Below, one piece after another: positions 17,059 to 24,929 of a stretch of 64,000 nucleotides of DNA. The notes beneath the pieces were generated by a model. The model worked only from the letters and a program-made list of their open reading frames with translations. It had not been told where the DNA came from and did not search any database. The position numbers were made by a program, and so were the translations under genes. How positions within the stretch are numbered: the first letter of the stretch is position 1; the number at the start of each line of letters is the position of its first letter. The stretch is from Synechococcus sp. HJ21-Hayes (GTDB lineage Bacteria; Cyanobacteriota; Cyanobacteriia; PCC-6307; Cyanobiaceae): assembly GCF_024345835.1 (NCBI RefSeq), contig NZ_JAGQBW010000012.1:1-64000 (forward strand), in the 5' to 3' direction.

Positions 17059-17084
17059 GCCCGTTTCCTGTGATGGAAACGGGC
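17059..17084 (-). terminator. Hairpin after precursor C
   Basis: A perfect 10-bp stem GCCCGTTTCC/GGAAACGGGC with a 6-nt loop begins 6 bp past the stop of the gene at 17090. The minus strand continues TTCCTATC, a weak T-tract, so partial termination is likely before precursor D and the exporter. Confidence 0.6.
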
Positions 17085-17089
17085 AAGCA

Positions 17090-17302
17090 TCAAGCGGCGA
17101 TGATCGCTGACAAGTCCAAGCCTGTGAGTTGGCTCACGCCTGATCCAGCTGAACCTCCGAGTAAACCAACCGCAACGCTGGCAGCATTGTTCAACTGCAG
17201 TGCATTGGTGAGGATGGAGCTAATCGTGATACTGGGCGATACATTGATCGTGAGAAAGCCACCTGTAAGGGCCTCTGCTTCCAGTTCGTTAAGTTCGTAC
17301 AT
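17090..17302 (-). CDS. Double-glycine leader peptide precursor C
   Basis: The product has 70 residues. Leader MYELNELEAEALTGG is a textbook double-glycine leader with hydrophobic residues at regular spacing (L, L, A, L) before GG. The 55-residue core is hydrophobic and almost uncharged (FLTINVSPSITISS, then NNAASVAVGLLGGSAGSG), suited to insertion into membranes. Its ISSILTNALQLNNAASVAV resembles MSSVLMGANQINFAINIVF of precursor D, so the two may share an origin. A hairpin follows the gene. Confidence 0.85.
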   Translation of the reverse strand: MYELNELEAEALTGGFLTINVSPSITISSILTNALQLNNAASVAVGLLGGSAGSGVSQLTGLDLSAIIAA

Positions 17303-17318
17303 GGTGTCTAGGAGTGGG

Positions 17319-17356
17319 AAAAGCCACCGCTAGCTGATGGCAACTAACGGTGGCTT
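17319..17356 (-). terminator. Intrinsic terminator after precursor B
   Basis: A 9-bp stem (AAGCCACCG with CGGTGGCTT) is followed on the minus strand by TTTTCCC, 18 bp downstream of the precursor B stop. It separates precursor B from precursor C. Confidence 0.65.
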
Positions 17357-17374
17357 GGTGTGAACAGATGTGGC

Positions 17375-17590
17375 TCAGCTAATGACAGAACCCAGTTCAA
17401 ATGCATTGCCCTGCAGACTATGGGCAAAGCCACCACCCAGCAGGACACCGATGCCGTTATTGCTTACGGTGTTGCCCTGGGTGAGGCGAGTGGTGTTGAA
17501 GCTGTATTTGGTGGTGTCGATCTTGGTAAACCTCCAGCCACCGCTGAGGGCCTCTGAGTCGCGGCTGTCGAGTTCGGTGAACATCATCAT
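17375..17590 (-). CDS. Double-glycine leader peptide precursor B
   Basis: The product has 71 residues. The leader MMMFTELDSRDSEALSGG is followed by a 53-residue core that starts WRFTK, contains a polar stretch (YSFNTTRLTQGNTVSNN) and then GIGVLLGGGFAHSLQGN. The core aligns with that of precursor A over its whole length: NT-x-x-NN-x-G-x-G, a glycine cluster, then S-x-Q-x-N and a final hydrophobic S-x-I. The pair therefore looks like a duplicated bacteriocin gene. No Cys or Ser/Thr-modifying enzyme partner is encoded nearby. Confidence 0.87.
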   Translation of the reverse strand: MMMFTELDSRDSEALSGGWRFTKIDTTKYSFNTTRLTQGNTVSNNGIGVLLGGGFAHSLQGNAFELGSVIS

Positions 17591-17648
17591 GGTTGCTTGC
17601 TTTCGTGTCGTGTTGGTTGAGCTCTAAACCTCAAGTCCCTGATGTGAC

Positions 17649-17867
17649 TCAGAGGATGTAGGAGGTGACAGAGGCAATGTTTGCTTGCTCGCTGGTAGCG
17701 ACGCCGTAGCCTGCGAGACCAAAGCCAAAGTTATTGGCTGTGTTGTTCTGGCCTACAGTCGTCTTGTTCGACTTATAGGTGTAGGCCGATTTCTGGTACC
17801 AAGAACCCCAGCGGCCCCCGGTCAGGGCTTGGGCTTCTTGGTCCGCGATCAGATGGAGTTTAGTCAT
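17649..17867 (-). CDS. Double-glycine leader peptide precursor A
   Basis: The product has 72 residues. The leader MTKLHLIADQEAQALTGG is followed by a 54-residue, mildly basic core beginning RWGSWYQKSAYTYKS and continuing TTVGQNNTANNFGFGLAGYG. Aromatic residues cluster at the core N terminus, and glycine/asparagine in the middle. It is the first of four codirectional precursors leading to the exporter. It is homologous to precursor B; receptor-binding or pore-forming roles cannot be told from sequence. Confidence 0.87.
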   Translation of the reverse strand: MTKLHLIADQEAQALTGGRWGSWYQKSAYTYKSNKTTVGQNNTANNFGFGLAGYGVATSEQANIASVTSYIL

Positions 17868-17978
17868 CGATAATCTCGAAGAGGATGAAGGACCTCCAAA
17901 GGCCCCAACTTGTTTTAGAGCTGGCTGATCATGATGAGGTGTGAATCAGCACTATTGCAGCATCTGTGCTGTGGCCAG

Positions 17979-18836
17979 CTAGGGAAAACTTGCAGTTCGG
18001 AATGAGCCCCCCCAGCTGAGTGACAATGCAACAGCACGACCTCGTCCATCATTGTTGGCTAGGTTTGCCCCTGACAGCGCGATATAGATCGGCACCTCCC
18101 TTAGCGGCACATAGGACAGTGAGGCATTGATTCCCTTGCCAACCCAGCCAGCGCTCAGCCCCAGGTTCGGGGTTAGTTCTATCCCTGCTGATGCGAGCAG
18201 CCCATCGCTCACAAGATTCACCGCGTCGATCCGTTGAAAGCGACCACTTCCCCCTCCGAGGTTGATCTGCAGTGTCTGTCGAAAGTTCGGGTCGTCCTTT
18301 CGGAGCGCCCATGCCCCTGTGAGCACGCCATAGGGAGATCCCCCTGGTTTTGGCCAGTTTCCATAGGAGGCCGCTCCAAGCCATCCTGCTCCGATGTGCA
18401 TCGTGAAGTCGTTATTGGTGTAGAGCTCCCTGCCGAGTCTCACGTCGAGGCTGCCACCATTGCGCTGATCCGCCAAACTCTCCAGGTTAAAGTCCACCTC
18501 AATGGCCACGAGCCGCCGGGCATTACCCATCCCCACGCCGACATTCACACTTCCGTCAGTTGTTAGTGCATTGTTGTTATTGCCGTCTTCGTAGCCATAG
18601 ATCGAAGATGAGACAAAATAGTTTCCCCACTCAGCTACAAAAGCGGTTGGCATCTGTGTGGGGTTGAGGTTTGGTCGGCTGTATGGCTGCTGTTGCCTCT
18701 GGCCTTGTTTGTTGTGATCCTGCACCATGCTCTCTGCCGATTCGTTGGCATGAGCATGTAGCGTGTTACCCAGGCTCCATAGGCTTCCGATGAGTGTGAT
18801 ACCAACGACGATGCTGTTCTTTTTGTTTTGTTGCAT
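17979..18836 (-). CDS. Barrel-like envelope protein of unknown function
   Basis: The product has 285 residues. It has an N-terminal signal sequence (about residues 8-30, SIVVGITLIGSLWSLGNTLHA), then a disordered Gln/Asn/Pro stretch, then about eight to ten short amphipathic strands with alternating hydrophobics (NARRLVAIEVDFNLESL, LDVRLGRELYTNNDFTMHIGAGWLG, GLSAGWVGKGINASLSYV). This pattern fits an outer-membrane beta barrel. It begins 3 bp after the glycosidase stop, in one tight row with the GT2 and GH26-like genes, which suggests a role in polysaccharide export or surface attachment. No Pfam family is recognised. Confidence 0.7.
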   Translation of the reverse strand: MQQNKKNSIVVGITLIGSLWSLGNTLHAHANESAESMVQDHNKQGQRQQQPYSRPNLNPTQMPTAFVAEWGNYFVSSSIYGYEDGNNNNALTTDGSVNVGVGMGNARRLVAIEVDFNLESLADQRNGGSLDVRLGRELYTNNDFTMHIGAGWLGAASYGNWPKPGGSPYGVLTGAWALRKDDPNFRQTLQINLGGGSGRFQRIDAVNLVSDGLLASAGIELTPNLGLSAGWVGKGINASLSYVPLREVPIYIALSGANLANNDGRGRAVALSLSWGGSFRTASFP

Positions 18837-18839
18837 CGT

Positions 18840-19793
18840 TTAGGTCTCCAGGCAGCGGAGTGCCTGTTGGGGTTTGAGTGGCAGTGCTGTCTGGATCCAG
18901 TTCTGACTCTCAGGTTTCAACCTCCAGTCTTCGTGCCCAGTGGGAAGTGGCATCCATCGTGGTTGTTGTGCCTGGAAGTACACCAGTCCACAGAGTTCTG
19001 GAAAGTTACTTCTGTTGTCTATTGCTTCTTTTAACCATGTCGTCTGATCCTTGCTCGATCCACTTACACCCATTTCGGCTACAATCACAGGCTTCCGATA
19101 GCGATCGTGCAACCATCGTTTCTCGCTAAATAGTTCGGAGAAGCTGGGGAGTGATCCATCTTCTGTCCACGCACGACTGGCATAGACGGATAGACCGATT
19201 AAGTCCACATAATCTTTTCCTGGCCAGAATTTTTCAGCACCTTTTCTGCCAATTGGGGACCAGACCCATCGGATCTGCTTGTTGTCTGCGGAATTGAGCA
19301 TGGTGTGCACATACCGATAGAGCTGAATGTATTTTTTTGGCTCCTTCCATGCCCATGGATATTGACCTGGCTTGTCCATCTCGTGGGCAAAGCGGAGCAG
19401 CACTGTGCCCTTGTGCGCTTTCAGAACCTGTTTGATTTCTTGAAGCTGCTTATCATATTGACCACTCAGCACATCTGCATGTAGATCCCTATCATCTCCA
19501 TCTGGATCTGTTTTGGGAAAGGGTTCTAGTGTCACCAATGGAACTCTTGTTTGTATTGTACTGTCTGCTAGAAATGACATGAGTTGCTTCGCAGCGGATG
19601 GATCAATCCAGCTGATGAACTGATGGTTCAGATCTAGGCCATGCCAACTCTCATTGCGCGGCTCTGTTGTGTACATTCCAATTAACATCGGGTAGCGATG
19701 GCGATTCTTGATGTCGTGGTTGCTTGCCAGGACTAGTAATCCACTGGTCACTGCAGCCAGTCCGATCAATCCGGTTTGTCCTAAAAGTCGCAT
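18840..19793 (-). CDS. GH26-like glycoside hydrolase, membrane-anchored or periplasmic
   Basis: The product has 317 residues. An N-terminal hydrophobic segment (about residues 5-24) is a signal or anchor. The TIM-barrel hallmarks of GH26 beta-mannanases are readable: acid/base E138 in RFAHEMDKPG, and nucleophile E240 in VIVAEMGVSG, with YPWAWKEPKKYIQLYRYVH and RWVWSP between them. It probably trims or edits the polysaccharide made by the GT2 encoded 4 bp upstream, as the cellulase BcsZ or alginate lyase do in other synthase-dependent systems. The actual linkage cleaved is unknown. Confidence 0.82.
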   Translation of the reverse strand: MRLLGQTGLIGLAAVTSGLLVLASNHDIKNRHRYPMLIGMYTTEPRNESWHGLDLNHQFISWIDPSAAKQLMSFLADSTIQTRVPLVTLEPFPKTDPDGDDRDLHADVLSGQYDKQLQEIKQVLKAHKGTVLLRFAHEMDKPGQYPWAWKEPKKYIQLYRYVHTMLNSADNKQIRWVWSPIGRKGAEKFWPGKDYVDLIGLSVYASRAWTEDGSLPSFSELFSEKRWLHDRYRKPVIVAEMGVSGSSKDQTTWLKEAIDNRSNFPELCGLVYFQAQQPRWMPLPTGHEDWRLKPESQNWIQTALPLKPQQALRCLET

Positions 19794-19797
19794 TGGT

Positions 19798-21546
19798 TTA
19801 GGATCTGATTAATACCTTGCTGATTCCTGCTTGCCAGGTGGCTGGCGTGGTCAACGGTGCCAGTAATTCTCGTTGTCGTATCCAGATGCTGCTGAGAGTA
19901 AGCACGATGGCCGTTGTTGCCATGAGGTGATGCCTACGCCTTGTCTTTCGGCTTAATGTTGTGATTGCAAGGATCGCTACCGTTAAGAGAGCAGCATTGA
20001 TGAGAGTGAGTAGAACATAACCTTGTGCTTTCGGGGCGATGGGTCCCAGCAGCACTGCTACGCCGCAGGCCACGAACACCCCAGCCAAGTTCGGGACCAA
20101 AAAGCGCGATGGTAGAGGTGAAGCTGAACCCCCTTTGTTTGTTACCTTAAAGTCCAGTGAATATGAGGACCATCGCATCACAAATGCGTGGATCACGCCT
20201 GTTAAAATCCATGGCCCCCGGCTAAGCTCAAAAAGCCCCTGCTCCCACGAGACCAACGGTGCGTCCGGTGGTTGCAGTAGTTTCTGTTGCTTTAAATACA
20301 GCACTGGCAATAGTGTAAGCAGCAGCTGTAGCCCACTCAGGGCAAGAAAGCTTGGGTAATGGACCTGCATCCAAGGTCTATTGATTGCCAGCGCCACAAT
20401 TGGCAAGCCTATTCCGAAGAGGCTCAACAAGCCTCTTAGTGGATAGAACACCTGGGCATAGAGAAACTGTAGCCTTAATCTCCAAGGCAGTTTTCTTAGC
20501 AGTGCAGGTGTGTAACTCAGTAGCAGAGCTGTCAAACTCCTGGCCCACTGCATCTCCTGCACCATCGCATCTTCAAAGGTTTCCGGTCCTAGTCCGTGGC
20601 AGATTGCACGATGGGCAAAGGCTCCACGCCAGCCCTTTGCATTCATCAGAAGTGTTGTTGAGTGGTCTTCCGCAAGTTCTGGTCCCAGTCCTCCGATTTC
20701 CCGAAGAGCTTTCGTACGTACTGCGTAGTGGCTACCGATGCATAGTGGGGCAAGACTGTTGTTAAATCCGAGTTGTTGTGGTCCATGCAGCACGCTCTCG
20801 GCGTATAGTCGTCCTCGTGCAACCCAGCTCGTGTCAGCATTGCAGTCGCACACTGACGGTGCTGCTACATATCCGATCCCAGGGTCATTAAATGGTCTGA
20901 GCATCTCCTCTAAATACCCCTCTGCGGGTCTATGGTCGGCATCCAGCTGCACAACGACGTCGTAGCGCTCGTACCCGAAGTGGTCATAAAAGTAAGCTAG
21001 ATTGCCTTCCTTGCACCGTCTCCGTCTTGGCCAGCTAGGTTGGTGATAGCCTTCTACTTGCCAGCGCGACGATATTTTTACTCCCTGCTGACTGCACCAC
21101 TCCTTCACTTCTGGGCTTGGCTGTTCATCTGCCAGCCACGTCGCATGATGGTGTCTCTGTTCTATTGCTGCTTCCAGTGTGGGTCGCACGACGGACCACG
21201 GCTCTGATGGACTCTTTGTGACAACCATCGCAACTCTCAGACCGCTAGGTGGGTTGAGTCTTGGATTGACTTGTCGCATCCGAAGAAACAACACAAATGG
21301 CCATAGTGGCAGGCCGGTCACGTAGATCAACAGACTTGCGTTGAACAGTGTGTAAGGCAAGCTCACCCACGTATCTGGCTGCAACATCCATCGCCAGAAC
21401 GCGAGCGTGCCCATGATCCAACATAGAACCAAGATCTGCAGCACTCTTTGCTGTCTGTTGTCGAATGCTGGCTCGAATATGCTGTTCATGCTCTCACTTC
21501 TCCTCGCATCTGGCTCGCCCCATGACTTAATCGCTGCTTTCGGCAC
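19798..21546 (-). CDS. Membrane glycosyltransferase family 2, cellulose-synthase-like
   Basis: The product has up to 582 residues. Two N-terminal membrane helices precede a GT-A domain with the DxD-type motif QLDADHRP, the catalytic acid in LAEDHST and QEMQWARS, corresponding to the Q-x-x-R-W motif. Several C-terminal membrane helices follow, and DFKVTNKGG matches the gating-loop motif FxVTxKG of BcsA-type synthases. It should polymerise a sugar at the inner membrane and move the chain across. The adjacent ugd and UXS genes supply UDP-glucuronate and UDP-xylose. A start at the later ATG (MNSIFEP, 21489) is possible. Confidence 0.87.
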   Translation of the reverse strand: MPKAAIKSWGEPDARRSESMNSIFEPAFDNRQQRVLQILVLCWIMGTLAFWRWMLQPDTWVSLPYTLFNASLLIYVTGLPLWPFVLFLRMRQVNPRLNPPSGLRVAMVVTKSPSEPWSVVRPTLEAAIEQRHHHATWLADEQPSPEVKEWCSQQGVKISSRWQVEGYHQPSWPRRRRCKEGNLAYFYDHFGYERYDVVVQLDADHRPAEGYLEEMLRPFNDPGIGYVAAPSVCDCNADTSWVARGRLYAESVLHGPQQLGFNNSLAPLCIGSHYAVRTKALREIGGLGPELAEDHSTTLLMNAKGWRGAFAHRAICHGLGPETFEDAMVQEMQWARSLTALLLSYTPALLRKLPWRLRLQFLYAQVFYPLRGLLSLFGIGLPIVALAINRPWMQVHYPSFLALSGLQLLLTLLPVLYLKQQKLLQPPDAPLVSWEQGLFELSRGPWILTGVIHAFVMRWSSYSLDFKVTNKGGSASPLPSRFLVPNLAGVFVACGVAVLLGPIAPKAQGYVLLTLINAALLTVAILAITTLSRKTRRRHHLMATTAIVLTLSSIWIRQRELLAPLTTPATWQAGISKVLIRS

Positions 21547-21652
21547 TCTCTGTGCTGCTTCGCTCGCACCCTCTCTTTTTCTGGTCTTCCTTGTCCGTTG
21601 ACTTCCCTTGCTTTTCCTTTGCTCCTTCTGCAGGCTTTACATGTCGTTCGTT

Positions 21653-23005
21653 TCATAGCAGTTCACCACGTCCGATCTGCCATACTTCAAGTCCAGCATC
21701 TGCGGCAGCCTGAATATCCGTCCCGCGTCGTGTATCAAATACCCAGCCGGGCCTACGCATTTTGCCTGCTATCTGATTCCAATTCATCTGCTGATAGTCA
21801 CACCAGTCCGTGAGTACGATCACGGCATCGGCATCTTCACATGCCTCTTCAACAGTGTTGTGCCGGCTGAAGCTACCTTCAAGTAGTTTGCTGATGTCAG
21901 CATCCGACACCCTTGGATCATGGATGCGCAAGCTAGCGCCATCATGAAGTAGTTCCCGGCAGATCGGAATTGCTGGGCTTTCCCGGGTGTCGTCTGTGTC
22001 TGCCTTAAATGCAAATCCAAGAACTGCCACCTTCTTCCTGCGTAGCCCTCCAAACATCCGGCGTACAACTAGATCAGAGATTCGCTTCTGAGACCAATTG
22101 TTCAACTCTACGACTGAACGCCAGTAGTGTGCTACTGGATCCAGCCCATAATGTTCCGCTAGATAGATCAGATTGAGTAGATCTTTTGTGAAGCAGCTTC
22201 CTCCAAAGCCTGGCCCTGGTTTCAGAAACTGTTTGCCGATACGCTGGTCACTGCCAATCGCCAGCCTGACTTCTTCTACATCAGCGCCTGTTGCCTCGCA
22301 AAGTCCCGCAATCGCATTGATCGATGATATTCTCTGAGCCAGAAATGCATTAGCTGTTAACTTCGCTAGTTCCGCCGACCACAAGCCTGTTGTGATGATG
22401 CGGTCTCTTTCGACCCATTGTGCGTATATACCGGCGAGCTCCTCAACGGCTGTCGCTTCTTCGCCACCCACTAAAACACGATCTGGATTCTCCAAATCAT
22501 GAATTGCTGTGCCCTCCGCCATGAATTCTGGATTGGAAAGAATCTCGAACTTTGCATCATGACCCTGGCTCAGAATCTTGCGGAGAATGTCTGCTGTTCG
22601 TACCGGTAGTGTGGAGCGTTCGACAACAATTGTGCTTCCTCTCGCATCAGTTGCGATCTGACGTGCAGCCGACTCGATAAACGTTAGATCTGCCGCCGCT
22701 CCTGCTCCGTGCCCGCTGACCTTCGTCGGTGTATTCACGGATAGAAATACCATGTCAGCTTTTCTTATTGCTGCTGTCACATCGGTTGAGAATCTCAGAT
22801 TCTTTCCCCGCACTCGTTCTAGGACACTTTCTAAGCCCGGTTCGTAGACAGGTAGCGATGCATTGCCTAGGTTGTTCCAGGCGTCAATCCTTTTCTTGTC
22901 TAGGTCGACCACTTCAATTTCAATGCCACGGCACTGATCTGCCATCACAGCCATGGAAGGTCCACCTACATAGCCAGCTCCAATGCAGCAGATTCTGTTT
23001 GTCAT
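21653..23005 (-). CDS. ugd: UDP-glucose 6-dehydrogenase
   Basis: The product has 450 residues. The N-terminal NAD-binding motif is CIGAGYVGGPSMAVMA. The catalytic cysteine is in GPGFGGSCFTKD, flanked by the lysine and asparagine blocks of the family (NAFLAQRISSINA); a C-terminal UDP-binding Rossmann domain has FAFKADTDDTRESPA. It oxidises UDP-glucose to UDP-glucuronate with two NAD+. The length and style resemble the eukaryote-like class. It overlaps the UXS stop by 4 bp (ATGA), so substrate channelling from Ugd to UXS is matched by coupled translation. Confidence 0.92.
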   Translation of the reverse strand: MTNRICCIGAGYVGGPSMAVMADQCRGIEIEVVDLDKKRIDAWNNLGNASLPVYEPGLESVLERVRGKNLRFSTDVTAAIRKADMVFLSVNTPTKVSGHGAGAAADLTFIESAARQIATDARGSTIVVERSTLPVRTADILRKILSQGHDAKFEILSNPEFMAEGTAIHDLENPDRVLVGGEEATAVEELAGIYAQWVERDRIITTGLWSAELAKLTANAFLAQRISSINAIAGLCEATGADVEEVRLAIGSDQRIGKQFLKPGPGFGGSCFTKDLLNLIYLAEHYGLDPVAHYWRSVVELNNWSQKRISDLVVRRMFGGLRRKKVAVLGFAFKADTDDTRESPAIPICRELLHDGASLRIHDPRVSDADISKLLEGSFSRHNTVEEACEDADAVIVLTDWCDYQQMNWNQIAGKMRRPGWVFDTRRGTDIQAAADAGLEVWQIGRGELL

Positions 23006-23961
23006 GATACTTTTGTGAGAACTTGCTTGGTTTCTAGCTGTGCCTTAATGTCGGCGATGGTTTCTTTTAATCCGTTCTCTAGTGAGATCACGGGTTGCCA
23101 CTCCAGCATCTTCCTTGCAACTGTGATGTCTGGCTTTCTTCTTTGAGGATCGTCTTCTGGTTTGGCTTTGTTTGTCAGCCCTGCTTGTGTATTTACTAGA
23201 TCCCTGATTATGCGGGCTAGCCTCCTGATTGTGATCTCGTCCGGGTTTCCCAGGTTCATAGGGCCTTTGTGTCCACTATTCATGAGTGCCACTAGCCCTT
23301 CAACCAGATCGCTGCAGTAGCAAAAGCTTCTTGTCTGCAATCCATCGCCATACATAGTTAGGGGTTTCCCTTGTATTGCCTGGCTGATGAAGTTGGTTAC
23401 AACCCTTCCATCGCTGCTACTCATCCTTGGCCCATAGGTGTTAAATATTCGTGCCACGGCTACCGATGTGCCATGCATTCTCGCGTGGTCAAATACCAAT
23501 GTCTCCGCAATCCTCTTGCCCTCGTCGTAACAAGCCCTTGGGCCTGTGCAGTTCACGTTCCCCAGATAGCCTTCTTGCTGGGGGCTTACCAGTGGGTCTC
23601 CATAGATCTCACTTGTTGAGGTAAACAGTAGTCTGGCTTTGCACCTATGCGCAATGCTCAATGTGTTTAGTGTGCCCAGGAAGCATGTCTCAGCTGTGCC
23701 GATGGGATCTTTCTGGTACTGCTCGGGTGACGCCGGACATGCCAAGTGCCACACCTGATCTGCCTCGACGTGAAATGGCTCTCTCACGTCATGCTCTACC
23801 AACTCAAAACGAGGATTGCCTAGCCACTTCTCTATATTCTTCTTTGAACCTGTCTGCAAGTTGTCGATGCAGACAACTTTGTTTGCCCCTGTACTCATCA
23901 GTCTGTCTATTAGGTGAGAGCCGATAAAGCCGGCCCCCCCAGTCACTACGTGACGCATCAA
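23002..23961 (-). CDS. UDP-glucuronate decarboxylase (UDP-xylose synthase)
   Basis: The product is a 319-residue extended SDR: NAD motif GGAGFIGSHL at residues 8-17, FTSTSEIYGDP, the catalytic Tyr/Lys in ACYDEGKRIAETL, and RIFNTYGPRM. The combination SPEQYQ-x-DP and TGPRACYDEGKR is typical of UXS rather than of epimerases. It converts UDP-glucuronate to UDP-xylose. It is the first gene of the polysaccharide row. Confidence 0.9.
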   Translation of the reverse strand: MMRHVVTGGAGFIGSHLIDRLMSTGANKVVCIDNLQTGSKKNIEKWLGNPRFELVEHDVREPFHVEADQVWHLACPASPEQYQKDPIGTAETCFLGTLNTLSIAHRCKARLLFTSTSEIYGDPLVSPQQEGYLGNVNCTGPRACYDEGKRIAETLVFDHARMHGTSVAVARIFNTYGPRMSSSDGRVVTNFISQAIQGKPLTMYGDGLQTRSFCYCSDLVEGLVALMNSGHKGPMNLGNPDEITIRRLARIIRDLVNTQAGLTNKAKPEDDPQRRKPDITVARKMLEWQPVISLENGLKETIADIKAQLETKQVLTKVS

Positions 23962-24434
23962 CCTGTTTCTTGGGTCCCTGCGAAACTATGGGATTTCTGC
24001 TTCACTGTCCGGACTTTGCTGCCCGACTGTGCATCTTCTGCATCTCTATGCCTGATTCTGCTGCAGTTTTCCAGCACTCTTTGGGCTCTGGCATGGCCCA
24101 GTCAATGTGAAGCTCCTGCTTACTTCACCCCATTCCCTCTAGGCGTTCCTCGCCCTTCCCTCCTGTTGCGCAGGGTCTCCTCCATGGCCTCCCCTGCGCC
24201 TACTTTCTGATCCCTTCTGCTTGTGGTCGCTTTTGGCCTTCTGCCTGCATGATCCACCCAGCTGCCACTGGCCCATCCTCTCGGGTTGATGGGTGTGGCA
24301 TATTTTGAGCATATATGGCCTTCTGGCTTAATCTCGAGCGATTCACATCTTCCTTTTGGTGTTTAATGGTTGTCATAGCATGACTGGATGATCATCCTGA
24401 ACTCGTCCCACCACCCCTCATCGGGGCCTATACC
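23962..24434. other. Divergent intergenic region, no gene seen
   Basis: About 470 bp lies between the UXS gene (minus) and a secreted-protein gene (plus). It is pyrimidine-rich (many CTTCC/CTCC runs) with a lower GC content than the flanks. Both divergent promoters should be here. A possible AT-rich -10 lies in the GAGCATATATGG segment near 24310. No tRNA, repeat or JUMPstart-like motif was found. Confidence 0.4.
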
Positions 24435-24929
24435 ATGCTCACTCGAATGGCTTTATTGAGTAGGACTGCTCTTTATGCTGCTCTTCCCTTCGCAGTTCTA
24501 GGGTTTCCTTTGCCAGGCAGCGCTGACATCCTTTACAAGCTCACGACCAAATGCAGCTTGAACGGAGCGGCACCGGTGCCCTGCACGGTGCAGGCTGAGG
24601 AGGATGGCAACGCTACACTTTATCGTCACAAGATCGGCAATGTCACCGAGACAGTCCGCATCACGGACTCTCCTGTGACTATGGCCTTGTACAACGCTGG
24701 CACGAAGCAGTGGGTGGGGCTTTCCATGGCTTCGGCGCGTTTCTCCTCGAACACCATCTGCTTTAATCGGCAGCAATTGTGTGTGGTAAATCCTAATTAT
24801 CTCAATAGTGTGAGGGAGGACAATCCTGCTGCTACATCTAAGCGAGATTTGGTGAAGGTGCACTTCGGCCGTGATGGGCGCATCGATGCCAGCTGCTACG
24901 ACGACGGTTGCGAGGTGATTCAGAAATGA
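24435..24929 (+). CDS. Secreted hypothetical protein
   Basis: The product has 164 residues. The signal peptide spans about residues 8-30 (ALYAALPFAVLGFPLPGSADI). The mature part has six cysteines (TKCSLNG, VPCTVQ, TICFNR, QLCVVN, ASCYDDGCEV), so a disulfide-stabilised periplasmic or extracellular fold is likely. No family is recognised. The stop overlaps the next gene's ATG (ATGA), showing a two-gene operon. Confidence 0.72.
   Translation: MLTRMALLSRTALYAALPFAVLGFPLPGSADILYKLTTKCSLNGAAPVPCTVQAEEDGNATLYRHKIGNVTETVRITDSPVTMALYNAGTKQWVGLSMASARFSSNTICFNRQQLCVVNPNYLNSVREDNPAATSKRDLVKVHFGRDGRIDASCYDDGCEVIQK

Noticed and set aside
16789-17867. Lanthipeptide (prochlorosin-type) cluster
   Set aside because: The leaders are double-glycine, but no LanM-type synthetase or Cys-rich core is present.
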